Assembly: GCA_016932505.1 (NCBI GenBank)
Contig: JAFGCT010000011.1
Coordinates: forward strand, 1-38,828
Source: Candidatus Peregrinibacteria bacterium
GTDB lineage: Bacteria > Patescibacteriota > Gracilibacteria > UM-FILTER-43-11
DNA: 38,828 bases
Direction of reading: 5' to 3'
In this document: in pieces, positions 7,630-15,355 of the stretch
Layout of the letters: every line of letters starts with the position of its first letter
How positions within the stretch are numbered: position 1 is the stretch's first letter
Position numbers and translations under genes: made by a program
Notes under the pieces: generated by a model
The model's input: only the letters and a program-made list of their open reading frames with translations
The model's database searches: none
What the model was told of the DNA's origin: nothing

Positions 7630-8076
7630 TTAATTGTTTCTCTCGATATCCATAATCTCCTCAACTCTTTTTGCGTGCCTTTCTTCACCAGAAAAATCAG
7701 TTGTTAAAAAAGTTCTTACAATATCCACAGGGTCATCCATCATAGAAGATCTGCCACCAACCGAGACCACGTTAGCATTATTGTGTTGCCGTGCCTGTTT
7801 TGCCGTTTCTATGCTATAAGCAAGACCACAACGAACTCCGTTTACTTTATTTGCCGCAATACATATACCTACTCCATTACCACAAATAACAACACCTAAA
7901 GCATCAGGACTAACGGCAACTTGCTGACCAACTAAATTTGCATAAATGGGATAATCTGCGGCTTCTTCACTATCTGTTCCAACATCAATAAATTCAAACT
8001 CGTCATCAAGAACCTGTTTTATACGTTCCTTTAATGAGTAGCCAGCATGGTCTGATCCTATAACAACTTTTCGCAT
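7630..8076 (-). CDS. rpiB: Ribose-5-phosphate isomerase B
   Basis: RpiB interconverts ribose-5-phosphate and ribulose-5-phosphate. The 148-residue protein shows the RpiB/LacAB marks: GSDHAGY at residues 8-14, DVGTDS, the ADYP motif, the active-site loop CGNGVG (Cys is the catalytic base in known enzymes), NKVNGVRCGL, and the late HNNANVVSVGGR. ATG at 8076 has no SD. It lies upstream of rpe in the same direction, with an AAGCT-repeat spacer of about 105 bp between them. Confidence 0.95.
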   Translation of the reverse strand: MRKVVIGSDHAGYSLKERIKQVLDDEFEFIDVGTDSEEAADYPIYANLVGQQVAVSPDALGVVICGNGVGICIAANKVNGVRCGLAYSIETAKQARQHNNANVVSVGGRSSMMDDPVDIVRTFLTTDFSGEERHAKRVEEIMDIERNN

Positions 8077-8153
8077 AATTATTAAATTATTTTGTATTCG
8101 AAATCAGTCTAGCAAAAAAATCGTAGCCTGCATACTATCAAGCAAATTCGTAA

Positions 8154-8759
8154 TTATAAATTTAGAATTCTAAAAATAATAAGGATTCCAAAATACCCAA
8201 CACAACCAATTAGCAAAATTAATCCACATAACTTAATAATGCGACGCTTTTTTTGCGATTCAATAAATGATTCAATATCAAAATTACTATTAATAGACCA
8301 GAGGAAACCAACAACAAAACCGCAAATAAGACCAACATACAAAATGCCTTCTAATATAAATGAAAGGGCAAAGCCAAAAACAGACATTAGGAGTGAAAAA
8401 CCAATTACCCGAAAAATCCCCTGCAATAAAATCCTCCGTTTAAAACTTCTCATTTCTTTAATTCTATAAGCATCAGCATCCGCATTAGTACCTTCATTTT
8501 TAAATATTGTTGGATGTTCAGGTACTTCATCAACAAGAATTTTTTCAATTTTTCCACCACCAAAAGATAAATCATAAGCCCTTCTTTCTTCAGTGTTAGA
8601 CAAAATCTGATATGCTTCAGCAACTTCATAGAATTTTTGTATTTCATTTTTATCAACAGCATCGGGATGATACTTTTTTGCCATTTTAAAATATGCTTTT
8701 TTTATCTCTTCCTGAGTTGCTGTTTTTTCTATACCTAAGATTTTGTAGAGGTCTTTCAT
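8154..8759 (-). CDS. Membrane-anchored J-domain protein
   Basis: Residues 1-65 form a standard J domain ([20 protein letters not shown], then KYHPD with the HPD triad that stimulates DnaK, then [14 protein letters not shown]). After a variable stretch, residues 110-201 carry three hydrophobic segments, so the J domain should sit on the cytoplasmic face of the membrane. There is no Gly/Phe or zinc-finger region, so this is not DnaJ itself but a type III J protein that probably recruits DnaK to a membrane site. The client is unknown. Confidence 0.83.
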   Translation of the reverse strand: MKDLYKILGIEKTATQEEIKKAYFKMAKKYHPDAVDKNEIQKFYEVAEAYQILSNTEERRAYDLSFGGGKIEKILVDEVPEHPTIFKNEGTNADADAYRIKEMRSFKRRILLQGIFRVIGFSLLMSVFGFALSFILEGILYVGLICGFVVGFLWSINSNFDIESFIESQKKRRIIKLCGLILLIGCVGYFGILIIFRILNL

Positions 8760-8764
8760 TTTGT

Positions 8765-8843
8765 GGGATAAATGGGATGAATGTGATATTTGGGATAGTA
8801 ACTAGTTACATTCGCAACCAATCCTGTTCATCCCATTCATCCC
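8765..8843. repeat. Inverted repeat between proC and the J-domain gene
   Basis: GGGATAAATGGGATGAA (8765-8781) and TTCATCCCATTCATCCC (8827-8843) are complementary in 16 of 17 positions, and the phrase TGGGAT recurs in between. In RNA this makes a long hairpin directly before the J-domain start on the minus strand. It could act as an attenuator or processing site; no T-tract is present. Confidence 0.75.
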
Positions 8844-8849
8844 AATAAT

Positions 8850-9665
8850 TTATTTATTCAATTGTTTAGCTCGTAAAAAAGCCGCCTTAACAGCATCATT
8901 CACAATTCGTTTAACATTATTTTTATCAAAAACTGTAATTGCAGCTTCTGTAGTTCCTTTTTTAGAAGTCACTTTTGCACGTAATGCTTTTGGAGATTCG
9001 CCTGAAACATTTACCATTAAACTTGAGCCAATAAAAGTACCCATAGCAAGGGCTGTTGCCTCTTCGCTTGTTAACCCAAGTTTATGACCTGCTTCAAATA
9101 AAGCTTCCATAAAATAAAAAACATAAGCAGGGCCTGAGCCACTAATTGCAGTTACAACATCAAGTTTGTTTTCATCTGAAAAATTAATCTCATACCCCAT
9201 TGAACCAAGTAGCTTAGCTATAAGTTTTTTGTCTGATACTTTTACCTGGGAATTTGAAGACCAACCTACTATCCCCATACTTATTTGAGCTGGCATATTA
9301 GGCATAGAACGAACAATTTTTGCATTTCCTAATATAGATTCAATGCGCTTAATGGTAATTCCTGCAACGATAGAAATAATAATAGTTTTTTTAGACAGAT
9401 GCAGTTTGATATTTTCCAAAACACCAGAAACATCCTGTGGCTTTATAGCAAGCACAATAACATCGACTTTTTTAAGTTTTGAATAATCCTGTTCAAAAAC
9501 AATCGGTTTCGAATTTCGTTCTTCAATCTTCGAATTTAAAAACGCAAGTTTTTCGGAGTTCTTCTCAAACACAATTAAATCAGAAACTTTACATACTTTT
9601 TTAACAAGCCATGCATTTATCATAGCCGACCCCATATTCCCACATCCAATTACTGCAATTTTCAT
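8850..9665 (-). CDS. proC: Pyrroline-5-carboxylate reductase
   Basis: ProC reduces pyrroline-5-carboxylate to proline with NAD(P)H. The 271-residue protein begins with the Rossmann motif IAVIGCGNMGSAMI and contains VDVIVLAIKPQ, VRSMPNMPAQIS, and the C-terminal family signature ITAISGSGPAYVFYFMEAL, followed by ARAKVTSKKGTTEAAI. The length is normal and all motifs are intact. It follows pheS by about 24 bp. No proA or proB is in the window. Confidence 0.95.
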   Translation of the reverse strand: MKIAVIGCGNMGSAMINAWLVKKVCKVSDLIVFEKNSEKLAFLNSKIEERNSKPIVFEQDYSKLKKVDVIVLAIKPQDVSGVLENIKLHLSKKTIIISIVAGITIKRIESILGNAKIVRSMPNMPAQISMGIVGWSSNSQVKVSDKKLIAKLLGSMGYEINFSDENKLDVVTAISGSGPAYVFYFMEALFEAGHKLGLTSEEATALAMGTFIGSSLMVNVSGESPKALRAKVTSKKGTTEAAITVFDKNNVKRIVNDAVKAAFLRAKQLNK

Positions 9666-9689
9666 GATTATAATTCGTAATTCTATAAA

Positions 9690-10733
9690 TTAGAATTGTT
9701 CAATAAAACGTAAGTCATTTTCAAAAAATAATCGCAAATGATTAATTCTGTATTTAATCATCACCATTCGGTCTAACCCCATTCCAAAAGCAAACCCAGT
9801 ATATTTTTTTGAATCATACCCAACGTTCTCCAATACTTTTGGATGAACCATTCCCGCCCCACCAATTTCTAACCAACCAGTTTGTTTACATAATTTACAC
9901 GGAACATTTTCAATTTTCCCCTCACCATGACAAATAGGACATGTGCAATCTACCTCAAGCCCAGGTTCTACAAATGGAAAAAAACTAATTCTGAATCTGG
10001 TTTTTATTGATGAATCTTCAAAAACCTGTTGCATAAAATGAGTTAAAATTGCTTTCAGATTAGCCATTGAAACATTCTCACCAACCATAAGCCCCTCACA
10101 CTGGTGAAACATTGGACTGTGAGTAGCATCGTTGTCTTTTCGGAATGTTTTTCCAAGAGAAATAATACGAACTGGTGGCTCATGAGCTTCCATAAATCTA
10201 ACTTGAACGGGTGATGTTTGAGTGCGAAGAACAGTTTTATCTAAATTTTTAACCCAAAACGTATCCTGCATATCACGAGCTGGATGGTCAGGTGGTATAT
10301 TTAATTGATTAAAACAATAGTGTTCAGTTTCAATATCCGGACCATCAGCAACTGAAAAACCCATTTTTCCAAAAATCAATTCAATATCATCTATAAACTT
10401 AGAAATAAGATGCCGATGACCAACAATAGGTCGAATTCCTGGAACGGTAACATCAAGCCATTCGGTATCTGCAATCTGTCCCAATTCCTCAGCTTCCAAT
10501 TGTGCGTATTTTTTTTGAACTGCAACTTCAAGCTCAGTTTTAACTTCATTTGCAAGTCTGCCAACAGTCTTCTTCATATCATCGCTCATATCTTTCAGAC
10601 TTTTCATAATATCATTGAACTTCCCCTTTCTTCCTAAGAAATCTACTTCAAGGTTGCGTACGATTTCATCGGATTTTGCTGTTTTTAAAGCATCAATTAA
10701 CTGCTTTTTTAATTTTTCAATTTTTTCTTTCAT
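9690..10733 (-). CDS. pheS: Phenylalanyl-tRNA synthetase alpha subunit
   Basis: The catalytic alpha subunit of the (alpha-beta)2 enzyme, 347 residues. Residues 1-85 form the helical coiled-coil arm that grips tRNA. The class II core follows: GHRHLISKFIDDIELIF, DTFWV, the motif 2 stretch GKTFRKDNDATHSPMFHQ, and motif 3 GFAFGMGLDRMVMIKY near the C-terminus. Four cysteines (CTCPICHGEG and PCKLC) look like a small zinc-knuckle insert near residues 264-283, which many PheS proteins lack. pheT, normally the next gene, is absent here: the gene downstream is proC. ATG at 10733 has no SD. Confidence 0.94.
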   Translation of the reverse strand: MKEKIEKLKKQLIDALKTAKSDEIVRNLEVDFLGRKGKFNDIMKSLKDMSDDMKKTVGRLANEVKTELEVAVQKKYAQLEAEELGQIADTEWLDVTVPGIRPIVGHRHLISKFIDDIELIFGKMGFSVADGPDIETEHYCFNQLNIPPDHPARDMQDTFWVKNLDKTVLRTQTSPVQVRFMEAHEPPVRIISLGKTFRKDNDATHSPMFHQCEGLMVGENVSMANLKAILTHFMQQVFEDSSIKTRFRISFFPFVEPGLEVDCTCPICHGEGKIENVPCKLCKQTGWLEIGGAGMVHPKVLENVGYDSKKYTGFAFGMGLDRMVMIKYRINHLRLFFENDLRFIEQF

Positions 10734-10773
10734 AATTGATTGTTATCTTAATTCAAGAGTTATTTTAAATGAA

Positions 10774-10800
10774 AAATGATAAATGATAAATGATAAATGA
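10774..10800. repeat. AAATGAT tandem repeat upstream of pheS
   Basis: The 7-mer AAATGAT is repeated nearly four times (10774-10800) in the spacer between divergent pheS and the small-protein operon. A related stretch lies at about 16198-16225, downstream of the exchanger gene. Confidence 0.85.
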
Positions 10801-10867
10801 AAAATGCTTTGAAATCAGTTAAAAAATTTGATAGCATACAGCCTCAGTTTGTTCATTGACATAAAGT

Positions 10868-10974
10868 TTGATAGGTATTTATTTGCATCCGAACTGAATA
10901 GTGATTCGAAAGATATCACTGTTCTCAGATGCAGTTGCCCTACCTATCAATCAAAAGCATTTTTTCAAATGCTT
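10868..10974 (+). promoter_or_regulatory. Nested-hairpin leader before two small membrane-protein genes
   Basis: A perfect 10-bp stem closes the structure (TTGATAGGTA 10868-10877 with TACCTATCAA 10941-10950). Inside are TGCATC/GATGCA (10884-10889 with 10928-10933), GAAC/GTTC (10891-10894 with 10921-10924) and AGTGAT/ATCACT (10900-10905 with 10915-10920). A second perfect 8-bp hairpin, AAGCATTT-TTTC-AAATGCTT, follows at 10955-10974. The order is that of an aptamer followed by an expression-platform hairpin, but I recognise no known riboswitch and the second hairpin lacks a T-tract. It could also be a separate small RNA. Confidence 0.6.
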
Positions 10975-11006
10975 ATAAATAATAACAAGAAAAGGGAGAG
11001 AAAAGA

Positions 11007-11108
11007 ATGAGTTCTAAAACACAAGGAAATCCAATTGTAAGGAGAACGATGATTATTTTGTGCCTGTTATTTTGGATAGGACTTTTCCTATTCAGAATGG
11101 CAAATTAA
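11007..11108 (+). CDS. Small membrane protein, 33 residues
   Basis: ATG at 11007 is preceded by a purine-rich SD (AAGGGAGAG, about 8 bases upstream), unusual here, where most genes lack one. The peptide is polar and basic up to residue 13 (PIVRR), then has one hydrophobic helix, MIILCLLFWIGLFLF, and ends RMAN-stop. It probably crosses the membrane once with its N-terminus inside. It is the first of two tiny genes behind the nested hairpin leader. No family is recognised. Confidence 0.6.
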   Translation: MSSKTQGNPIVRRTMIILCLLFWIGLFLFRMAN

Positions 11109-11158
11109 TAGAAATTCCGCCATTCATGAATTTGAATGGCTTAAATTTGGAGTAACAC

Positions 11159-11305
11159 ATGAGAATGGAAGTAACGGAGGAGGAAGAACAAAGAATGATA
11201 AAAGAGGGTGAAAGACATCCACCGATTTTGATAATCGGCACTATAATGGCTTTTATTGCCTTTATTGTCGGGATAGTTGCACTAATCATGCACGCATCCA
11301 TGTAG
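11159..11305 (+). CDS. Small membrane protein, 48 residues
   Basis: ATG at 11159 follows an SD-like TTTGGAG. The first 20 residues are acidic (EVTEEEEQ) and the rest is one long hydrophobic helix (ILIIGTIMAFIAFIVGIVAL). It lies 50 bases after the 33-residue gene and 9 bases before a terminator hairpin, so the two form a compact mini-operon. The acidic tail before one helix fits a small regulatory membrane peptide; no family is recognised. The SD, the helix and the terminator make it more credible than a chance frame. Confidence 0.6.
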   Translation: MRMEVTEEEEQRMIKEGERHPPILIIGTIMAFIAFIVGIVALIMHASM

Positions 11306-11314
11306 GGCAAAATA

Positions 11315-11348
11315 GGCGGTTATGGACTATACATCCATAGCCGTCTTT
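11315..11348 (+). terminator. Terminator of the small-protein operon
   Basis: GGCGGTTATGGA (11315-11326) pairs with TCCATAGCCGTC (11334-11345), with two G-T wobbles, around a seven-base loop. TTT follows. Confidence 0.7.
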
Positions 11349-11418
11349 GTCGTGTATCACAATTACCATTTAGTATTAATCCGTCACTACTCTTTGGGTT
11401 GTCTGAACTGTAATTAAG

Positions 11419-11474
11419 GATTAACGTTGCACGATTTACGATTTACGTTAATCATTAATCGTACAACGTTAATC
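11419..11474. terminator. Large inverted repeat between convergent genes
   Basis: The 18-nt arms at 11419-11436 and 11457-11474 are complementary in 17 of 18 positions (GATTAACGTTG... with ...CAACGTTAATC). Outer bases TGAACT (from 11404) and AGTTCA (to 11482) can extend the hairpin. It lies between the end of the small-protein operon and the end of murA, so it probably stops transcripts from both sides. The words TTAACG and CGATTTACG repeat in the loop. Confidence 0.65.
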
Positions 11475-11486
11475 GTAGTTCAGGCA

Positions 11487-12746
11487 TCATTTAATCCTCT
11501 CAATTTTCGCACCGATTGAATTCAATTTTTCATCCAAATGAGCATAACCACGGTCGATGTAATATATGTTACTGATTTCTGTTTGACCTTCAGCGGCTAA
11601 AGCTGCAAGCACAACAGCCGCACCCGCACGTAAATCACAGCTGGCAACAGCCGCACCCTGAAGCTTTGTAGGCCCAGTTATTTCAGCCTGATAAGGATTA
11701 AGGATTTTTGGATCAAGCCCCATCTTCTCAAGTTCATATAGATATTGGAGGCGACCATCAAATAATGTTTCAAATATAAAACTTGTACCTTTAGCTTGAG
11801 ATAAAAGCGCAGTAAACGGCGCTTGCAAATCAGTTGGAAAACTAGGAAATACAGCAGTTTGAAGCCGAATAGCCCTGAGTTCTGGGGAAGGTAAAACCCT
11901 TACCATATCTTCACCAAGTTCAAAAATAACACCGACCTCCCTAAGCTTCTGCCAAAAAATATCGAGATGACTAGGATCAATATCCAAAATATCCACAGTT
12001 CCTCCTGTTATTGCCGCAGCAATAACAAGTGTACCTGCCTCAAGATAATCGGATGTTACCCTGTACTTAGTTCCATGTAGCTTTTTAACACCTTTAATTT
12101 TTAGCTTATGATTACCGATTCCATCAATTTTTGCACCCATTGAATTCAGGAAATTGCACAAATCTTGCACATGAGGTTCAGATGCAGCAAGGCGAATAAC
12201 CGTTTCTCCTTCAGCTAAAACAGCTGCCATAATTGCATTTTCTGTAGCAGTTACACTGGCTTCAGACATAGTAAATTTAGCACCTTTTAGTCTATCTGCA
12301 ATTAAATGGACTACTTCGCCATCTTCAATTACTTCAGCACCAAGTTCTTTCAGAGCCAATAAATGAGCATCAATAGGCCTCTTACCTATAACACATCCAC
12401 CAGGAAAAGCTAATCTGACTTCTTTGTTCCGAGCCAACAAAGGACCTAAAAAAAGTATAGATGCTCGCAATTTACTTACCAATTCATGTTCAATCTCCAA
12501 ATTTGCTACCGCCTTTGCATTGATAACCATTTTTTTACCATCAAAATCTGTCTCCACTCCTAAGAAGTGAAGAATGTGTTCCATTGTTGCAATATCGGCA
12601 ATATCAGGAATATTTGTCAGAGTTACAGGCTCATTTGTCAGTAATGATGCAGCAATAATAGGCAAAGCGGCATTTTTAGAACCACTTACTCTTATCTGAC
12701 CCTCTAACTTTTGTCCACCTGTGACTAGAAAACGGTGTGTATGCAT
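11487..12746 (-). CDS. murA: UDP-N-acetylglucosamine 1-carboxyvinyltransferase
   Basis: MurA transfers enolpyruvate from PEP to UDP-GlcNAc, the first committed step of peptidoglycan synthesis. The 419-residue protein starts MHTHRFLVTGGQKLEG and has SGSKNAALPI at residues 21-30, with the conserved Lys-Asn pair. The active-site loop PGGCVIGKRPIDAHL keeps the cysteine that fosfomycin attacks in sensitive enzymes, and there is a late LDRGYAHLDEKL-like segment (IDRGYAHLDEK). Length and motifs are normal. A -35/-10 pair lies upstream (12768-12797) and overlaps the promoter of the divergent PrsW-like gene. Confidence 0.96.
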   Translation of the reverse strand: MHTHRFLVTGGQKLEGQIRVSGSKNAALPIIAASLLTNEPVTLTNIPDIADIATMEHILHFLGVETDFDGKKMVINAKAVANLEIEHELVSKLRASILFLGPLLARNKEVRLAFPGGCVIGKRPIDAHLLALKELGAEVIEDGEVVHLIADRLKGAKFTMSEASVTATENAIMAAVLAEGETVIRLAASEPHVQDLCNFLNSMGAKIDGIGNHKLKIKGVKKLHGTKYRVTSDYLEAGTLVIAAAITGGTVDILDIDPSHLDIFWQKLREVGVIFELGEDMVRVLPSPELRAIRLQTAVFPSFPTDLQAPFTALLSQAKGTSFIFETLFDGRLQYLYELEKMGLDPKILNPYQAEITGPTKLQGAAVASCDLRAGAAVVLAALAAEGQTEISNIYYIDRGYAHLDEKLNSIGAKIERIK

Positions 12747-12767
12747 ATACTAATTACTTGGATTATT

Positions 12768-12797
12768 ATTACATATGGTTATTTACATTAACGTCAA
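12768..12797 (-). promoter_or_regulatory. Candidate murA promoter
   Basis: On the minus strand TTGACG (12797-12792) and TGTAAT (12773-12768) are 18 bp apart, leaving a leader of about 15 nt before the murA ATG. It overlaps the divergent promoter at 12782-12810, so the two probably compete for RNA polymerase. Confidence 0.55.
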
Positions 12798-12810
12798 TCT
12801 ATGCTATAAT
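12782..12810 (+). promoter_or_regulatory. Promoter of the PrsW-like gene
   Basis: TTTACA (12782-12787) and a perfect TATAAT (12805-12810) are 17 bp apart. Transcription would start near 12817, about 65 nt before the GTG start. Confidence 0.7.
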
Positions 12811-12881
12811 ATAGTATTGAATAAGTCATATTTGACTAAACAATGATTAGTTATAAGATTATAAATTAAAAAATGTAAATT

Positions 12882-13892
12882 GTGAATGTATTGTATATCG
12901 CATCACTGCTCGTGGCAACCTTCATCTGGGGATATATATTCTATAAAAAAGACTATCATCCGCAGCCTACGAAGGTAATCGCCCAAATATTCGGAATCGG
13001 ACTATTTTCAATGGCACCGGTATTTGCATACAAATACATTTACCAACATTTTTTACCAATAATTGCCGAATACGAAATATTTAAACCCCTTCTGCATTCA
13101 TCACTTTTGAGCGGTATATTCTTTTTCTTAATCAACCTAATTCTCCTTTCTGTCTTACTCTTTACATTCAGTGCTACTATTAGTCTACTTTTAACTCTAT
13201 TTAAACACGACACACTCGCTAATATAAAAGATGCAATTAAAGAATGTGAACTCGGATTTGTAACAGTCAGTATTTTGATTGGCTTTTTGATTTATTTTGA
13301 AACATTTATTCAAAACATTTTAAATATTCCCATAATCAATACAATACTGGGGACAATTCTATTTCTTTCGATTATTGAAGAATATATAAAACATTTGATT
13401 GTAAGATTTGTTGATGATAAAAGACTAAAAGATATAGATGATGCTATTACATTAAGTATTATGGTCGGCCTTGCTTTTGGACTAATGGAAACATTTATAT
13501 ATGGATTTATAAACGGTGATTTAAGTCTACTATTCTTTAGATCTCTTCTTACAATTCCTGTTCACGTTATCGCCTCAGGAATATTTGGTTATTATTATGG
13601 ACTTTCTCATTTTGCAAAACCATTAACAAACGCAACCGTTGGAGAAAAAAAATATCGATTCAACTCTAAATTGCTTCATACAATTCTAACTTTAAAAAGA
13701 TCGAGTATTTATGAAGATGAAAAAATGGTTCAAGGAATGGGCTTGGCAGTTCTTTTTCACACAACATGCAACATTTTATTTGAATTGGATTTGGCTTTCG
13801 CAGTAGTACCATTATTAGCAATAGGACTATTACTACTTTCATATTTATACAAAGACAGCCATATACTATATAGACTGATTCATGCACATTAA
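12882..13892 (+). CDS. PrsW-family intramembrane metalloprotease
   Basis: The 336-residue protein has about nine hydrophobic segments. It carries all the family marks: SIIEEYIKHLIV (E-E-x-x-K-H) near residue 165, FGLMETFIYGF (E-x-x-x-Y) near residue 199, PVHVIASGIFGYYYG with a conserved His near residue 226, and AVLFHTTCNI (H-x-x-x-N) near residue 289. Bacillus PrsW cuts the anti-sigma factor RsiW at site 1; other members have unknown substrates. A basic loop near residues 248-270 is soluble. I start at GTG 12882, in line with a -35/-10 pair upstream. No anti-sigma target is adjacent. Confidence 0.83.
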   Translation: MNVLYIASLLVATFIWGYIFYKKDYHPQPTKVIAQIFGIGLFSMAPVFAYKYIYQHFLPIIAEYEIFKPLLHSSLLSGIFFFLINLILLSVLLFTFSATISLLLTLFKHDTLANIKDAIKECELGFVTVSILIGFLIYFETFIQNILNIPIINTILGTILFLSIIEEYIKHLIVRFVDDKRLKDIDDAITLSIMVGLAFGLMETFIYGFINGDLSLLFFRSLLTIPVHVIASGIFGYYYGLSHFAKPLTNATVGEKKYRFNSKLLHTILTLKRSSIYEDEKMVQGMGLAVLFHTTCNILFELDLAFAVVPLLAIGLLLLSYLYKDSHILYRLIHAH

Positions 13893-13894
13893 CA

Positions 13895-13954
13895 TTTGTG
13901 ATTTTTGATTTGAGATTTATTTATGAATTACAATCTCAAATCAAAAATCACAAA
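13895..13954. terminator. Perfect 23-bp inverted repeat between convergent genes
   Basis: Arms 13895-13917 and 13932-13954 are exactly complementary (TTTGTGATTTTTGATTTGAG... with its reverse). The 3' arm begins 3 bases before the murF stop on the other strand. Position and symmetry suit a two-way terminator. The arm is itself made of the phrase (T)GATTT(TT). Confidence 0.75.
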
Positions 13955-13956
13955 TC

Positions 13957-15216
13957 TCAAATGTTCTCCCAAGCCTCTCCTTGTCTACAAAGTAATTCAG
14001 GAGCTTTTTCAGGTTCAGCCATAATAACCTTAACAAATTTCTCCATTCTTACATGATTCTGTGACCCCTTTACAAGGATTAAATCCTTTGGCTCCAATTT
14101 ATCTTTCAAAAAATAGCCTGCCTCTTCTGAATCAAGAAAGGTAAAAATTTTATCTTCAGACATCTCTGCATCAAGTGCCCCCTGCTTAATTGTAGAAGCC
14201 TCTGGTCCAACAGCAATAAGTATATCGGAAAAAGAAGCAGCCGATCTTCCTAGTTTGAAATGAGATTCTTTACTGATTTCTCCAAGCTCATTCATTGTCC
14301 CAAGAGCTGCGATTTTTCTATCTGCTTTTAGCTCATCCATTAATTCAAGTGCACTCTTCATAGTAACAGGAGATGCATTATATGAACCATCGATTATCAT
14401 ACTTTTATTTAATCCAAGTATTGGATTCATACGCCCTGCCGGTAAAGAAAATTTATTTAAAACCTCAGAACATTCCTTTATTTTCATTCCTAAAACAAGA
14501 GCTACAGCAATAGCAGGAAGAAAAACATAAACCTGAAATTTACCCAAAACCGGAATAACGAATTCTTCCGATTCATCTTTGTAAGTTACAGTAAAATGAA
14601 TATCCCTGTTAGTCATTTTAATATCATGCGCACGAACCATAGCAGAGGGATCAAGACCAAAAGTTATTTTCTGAGCATTCGTTTTCATATCGCGTATAAG
14701 AGGATCGTCATAATTCAAAATTGCGACACCGTCTTTAGGCAACATTTTAACCAAAGTTTCTTTTTCCTTCGCTATATCATAGATATCATTAAATTGACCT
14801 TCATTCAAATGAACAGGCGCAATATTTGTAATAACTCCAATTTTTGGTTTTGCAATTTTTACCAGCTTTTTTATATCCCCCGCATGATCGGCACCCATCT
14901 CTAATACCATTTTTTGATACACTAATTTTTTATCGAATAACACTCGCTTTAATATGGAAAACCATGCCCTTATAGATGAAAAACCTGATTCTTCTTCTTG
15001 TAGTACAGCAAGACTAAGACCTAATTTTGTATTAAAACTTTTCTTACTAGAATAGACATTAAAATGATTTTTTAGTATTTGGTATACAGCTTCTTTTGTA
15101 CTGGTTTTACCAATACTACCTGTAATTCCAATAACCTGAGTTCGATGTTTGCGTAAGTATTGCTTTGCCTTAATAGACAGAACCATACCAATAATAAATT
15201 TGAAAAAAAACTTCAT
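13957..15216 (-). CDS. murF: UDP-N-acetylmuramoyl-tripeptide--D-alanyl-D-alanine ligase (MurF)
   Basis: MurF adds D-Ala-D-Ala to the UDP-MurNAc-tripeptide in the cytoplasm. From ATG 15216 the protein has 419 residues. It has the Mur-ligase ATP loop GITGSIGKTS (29-38), LEMGADHAGDI, NIAPVHL with the conserved His, NYDDP, IIDGSYNASPVTMKSAL (the D-x-Y-N-A-x-P motif typical of MurF) and GTMNELGEIS. The frame is open further upstream to 15477, but that extension lacks family similarity and runs into the non-coding region at 15356-16130, so I use the later ATG. The N-terminus has a short hydrophobic helix (FFFKFIIGMVLSI) in place of the usual substrate-binding domain, so it is a shortened form. The stop is TGA. 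Confidence 0.88.
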   Translation of the reverse strand: MKFFFKFIIGMVLSIKAKQYLRKHRTQVIGITGSIGKTSTKEAVYQILKNHFNVYSSKKSFNTKLGLSLAVLQEEESGFSSIRAWFSILKRVLFDKKLVYQKMVLEMGADHAGDIKKLVKIAKPKIGVITNIAPVHLNEGQFNDIYDIAKEKETLVKMLPKDGVAILNYDDPLIRDMKTNAQKITFGLDPSAMVRAHDIKMTNRDIHFTVTYKDESEEFVIPVLGKFQVYVFLPAIAVALVLGMKIKECSEVLNKFSLPAGRMNPILGLNKSMIIDGSYNASPVTMKSALELMDELKADRKIAALGTMNELGEISKESHFKLGRSAASFSDILIAVGPEASTIKQGALDAEMSEDKIFTFLDSEEAGYFLKDKLEPKDLILVKGSQNHVRMEKFVKVIMAEPEKAPELLCRQGEAWENI

Positions 15217-15317
15217 TATAATTTCGTTACCTGCCTGCCAACTATACGTCGTGACGCAATAGACAGGTTTCGTTGTATTGTCATTTCGTTGCCTAGGAAG
15301 TTTAATAAAAAAACAAC

Positions 15318-15347
15318 TTGTAAGCAAGTTGGTTAAAAAAATATTTA
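15318..15347 (+). promoter_or_regulatory. Candidate promoter of the 15356-16130 structured region
   Basis: TTGTAA (15318-15323) and TATTTA (15342-15347) are 18 bp apart. A transcript starting near 15354 would begin just at the first 11-bp stem. The -35 sits in a small palindrome (AACTTG-TAAG-CAAGTT). The boxes are imperfect. Confidence 0.4.
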
Positions 15348-15355
15348 TAGAGAGG

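Noticed and set aside
447-15216. Genetic code 25 (UGA read as glycine), as in some Gracilibacteria
   Set aside because: murF ends in TGA at its expected length, and no conserved protein in the window needs an in-frame TGA.
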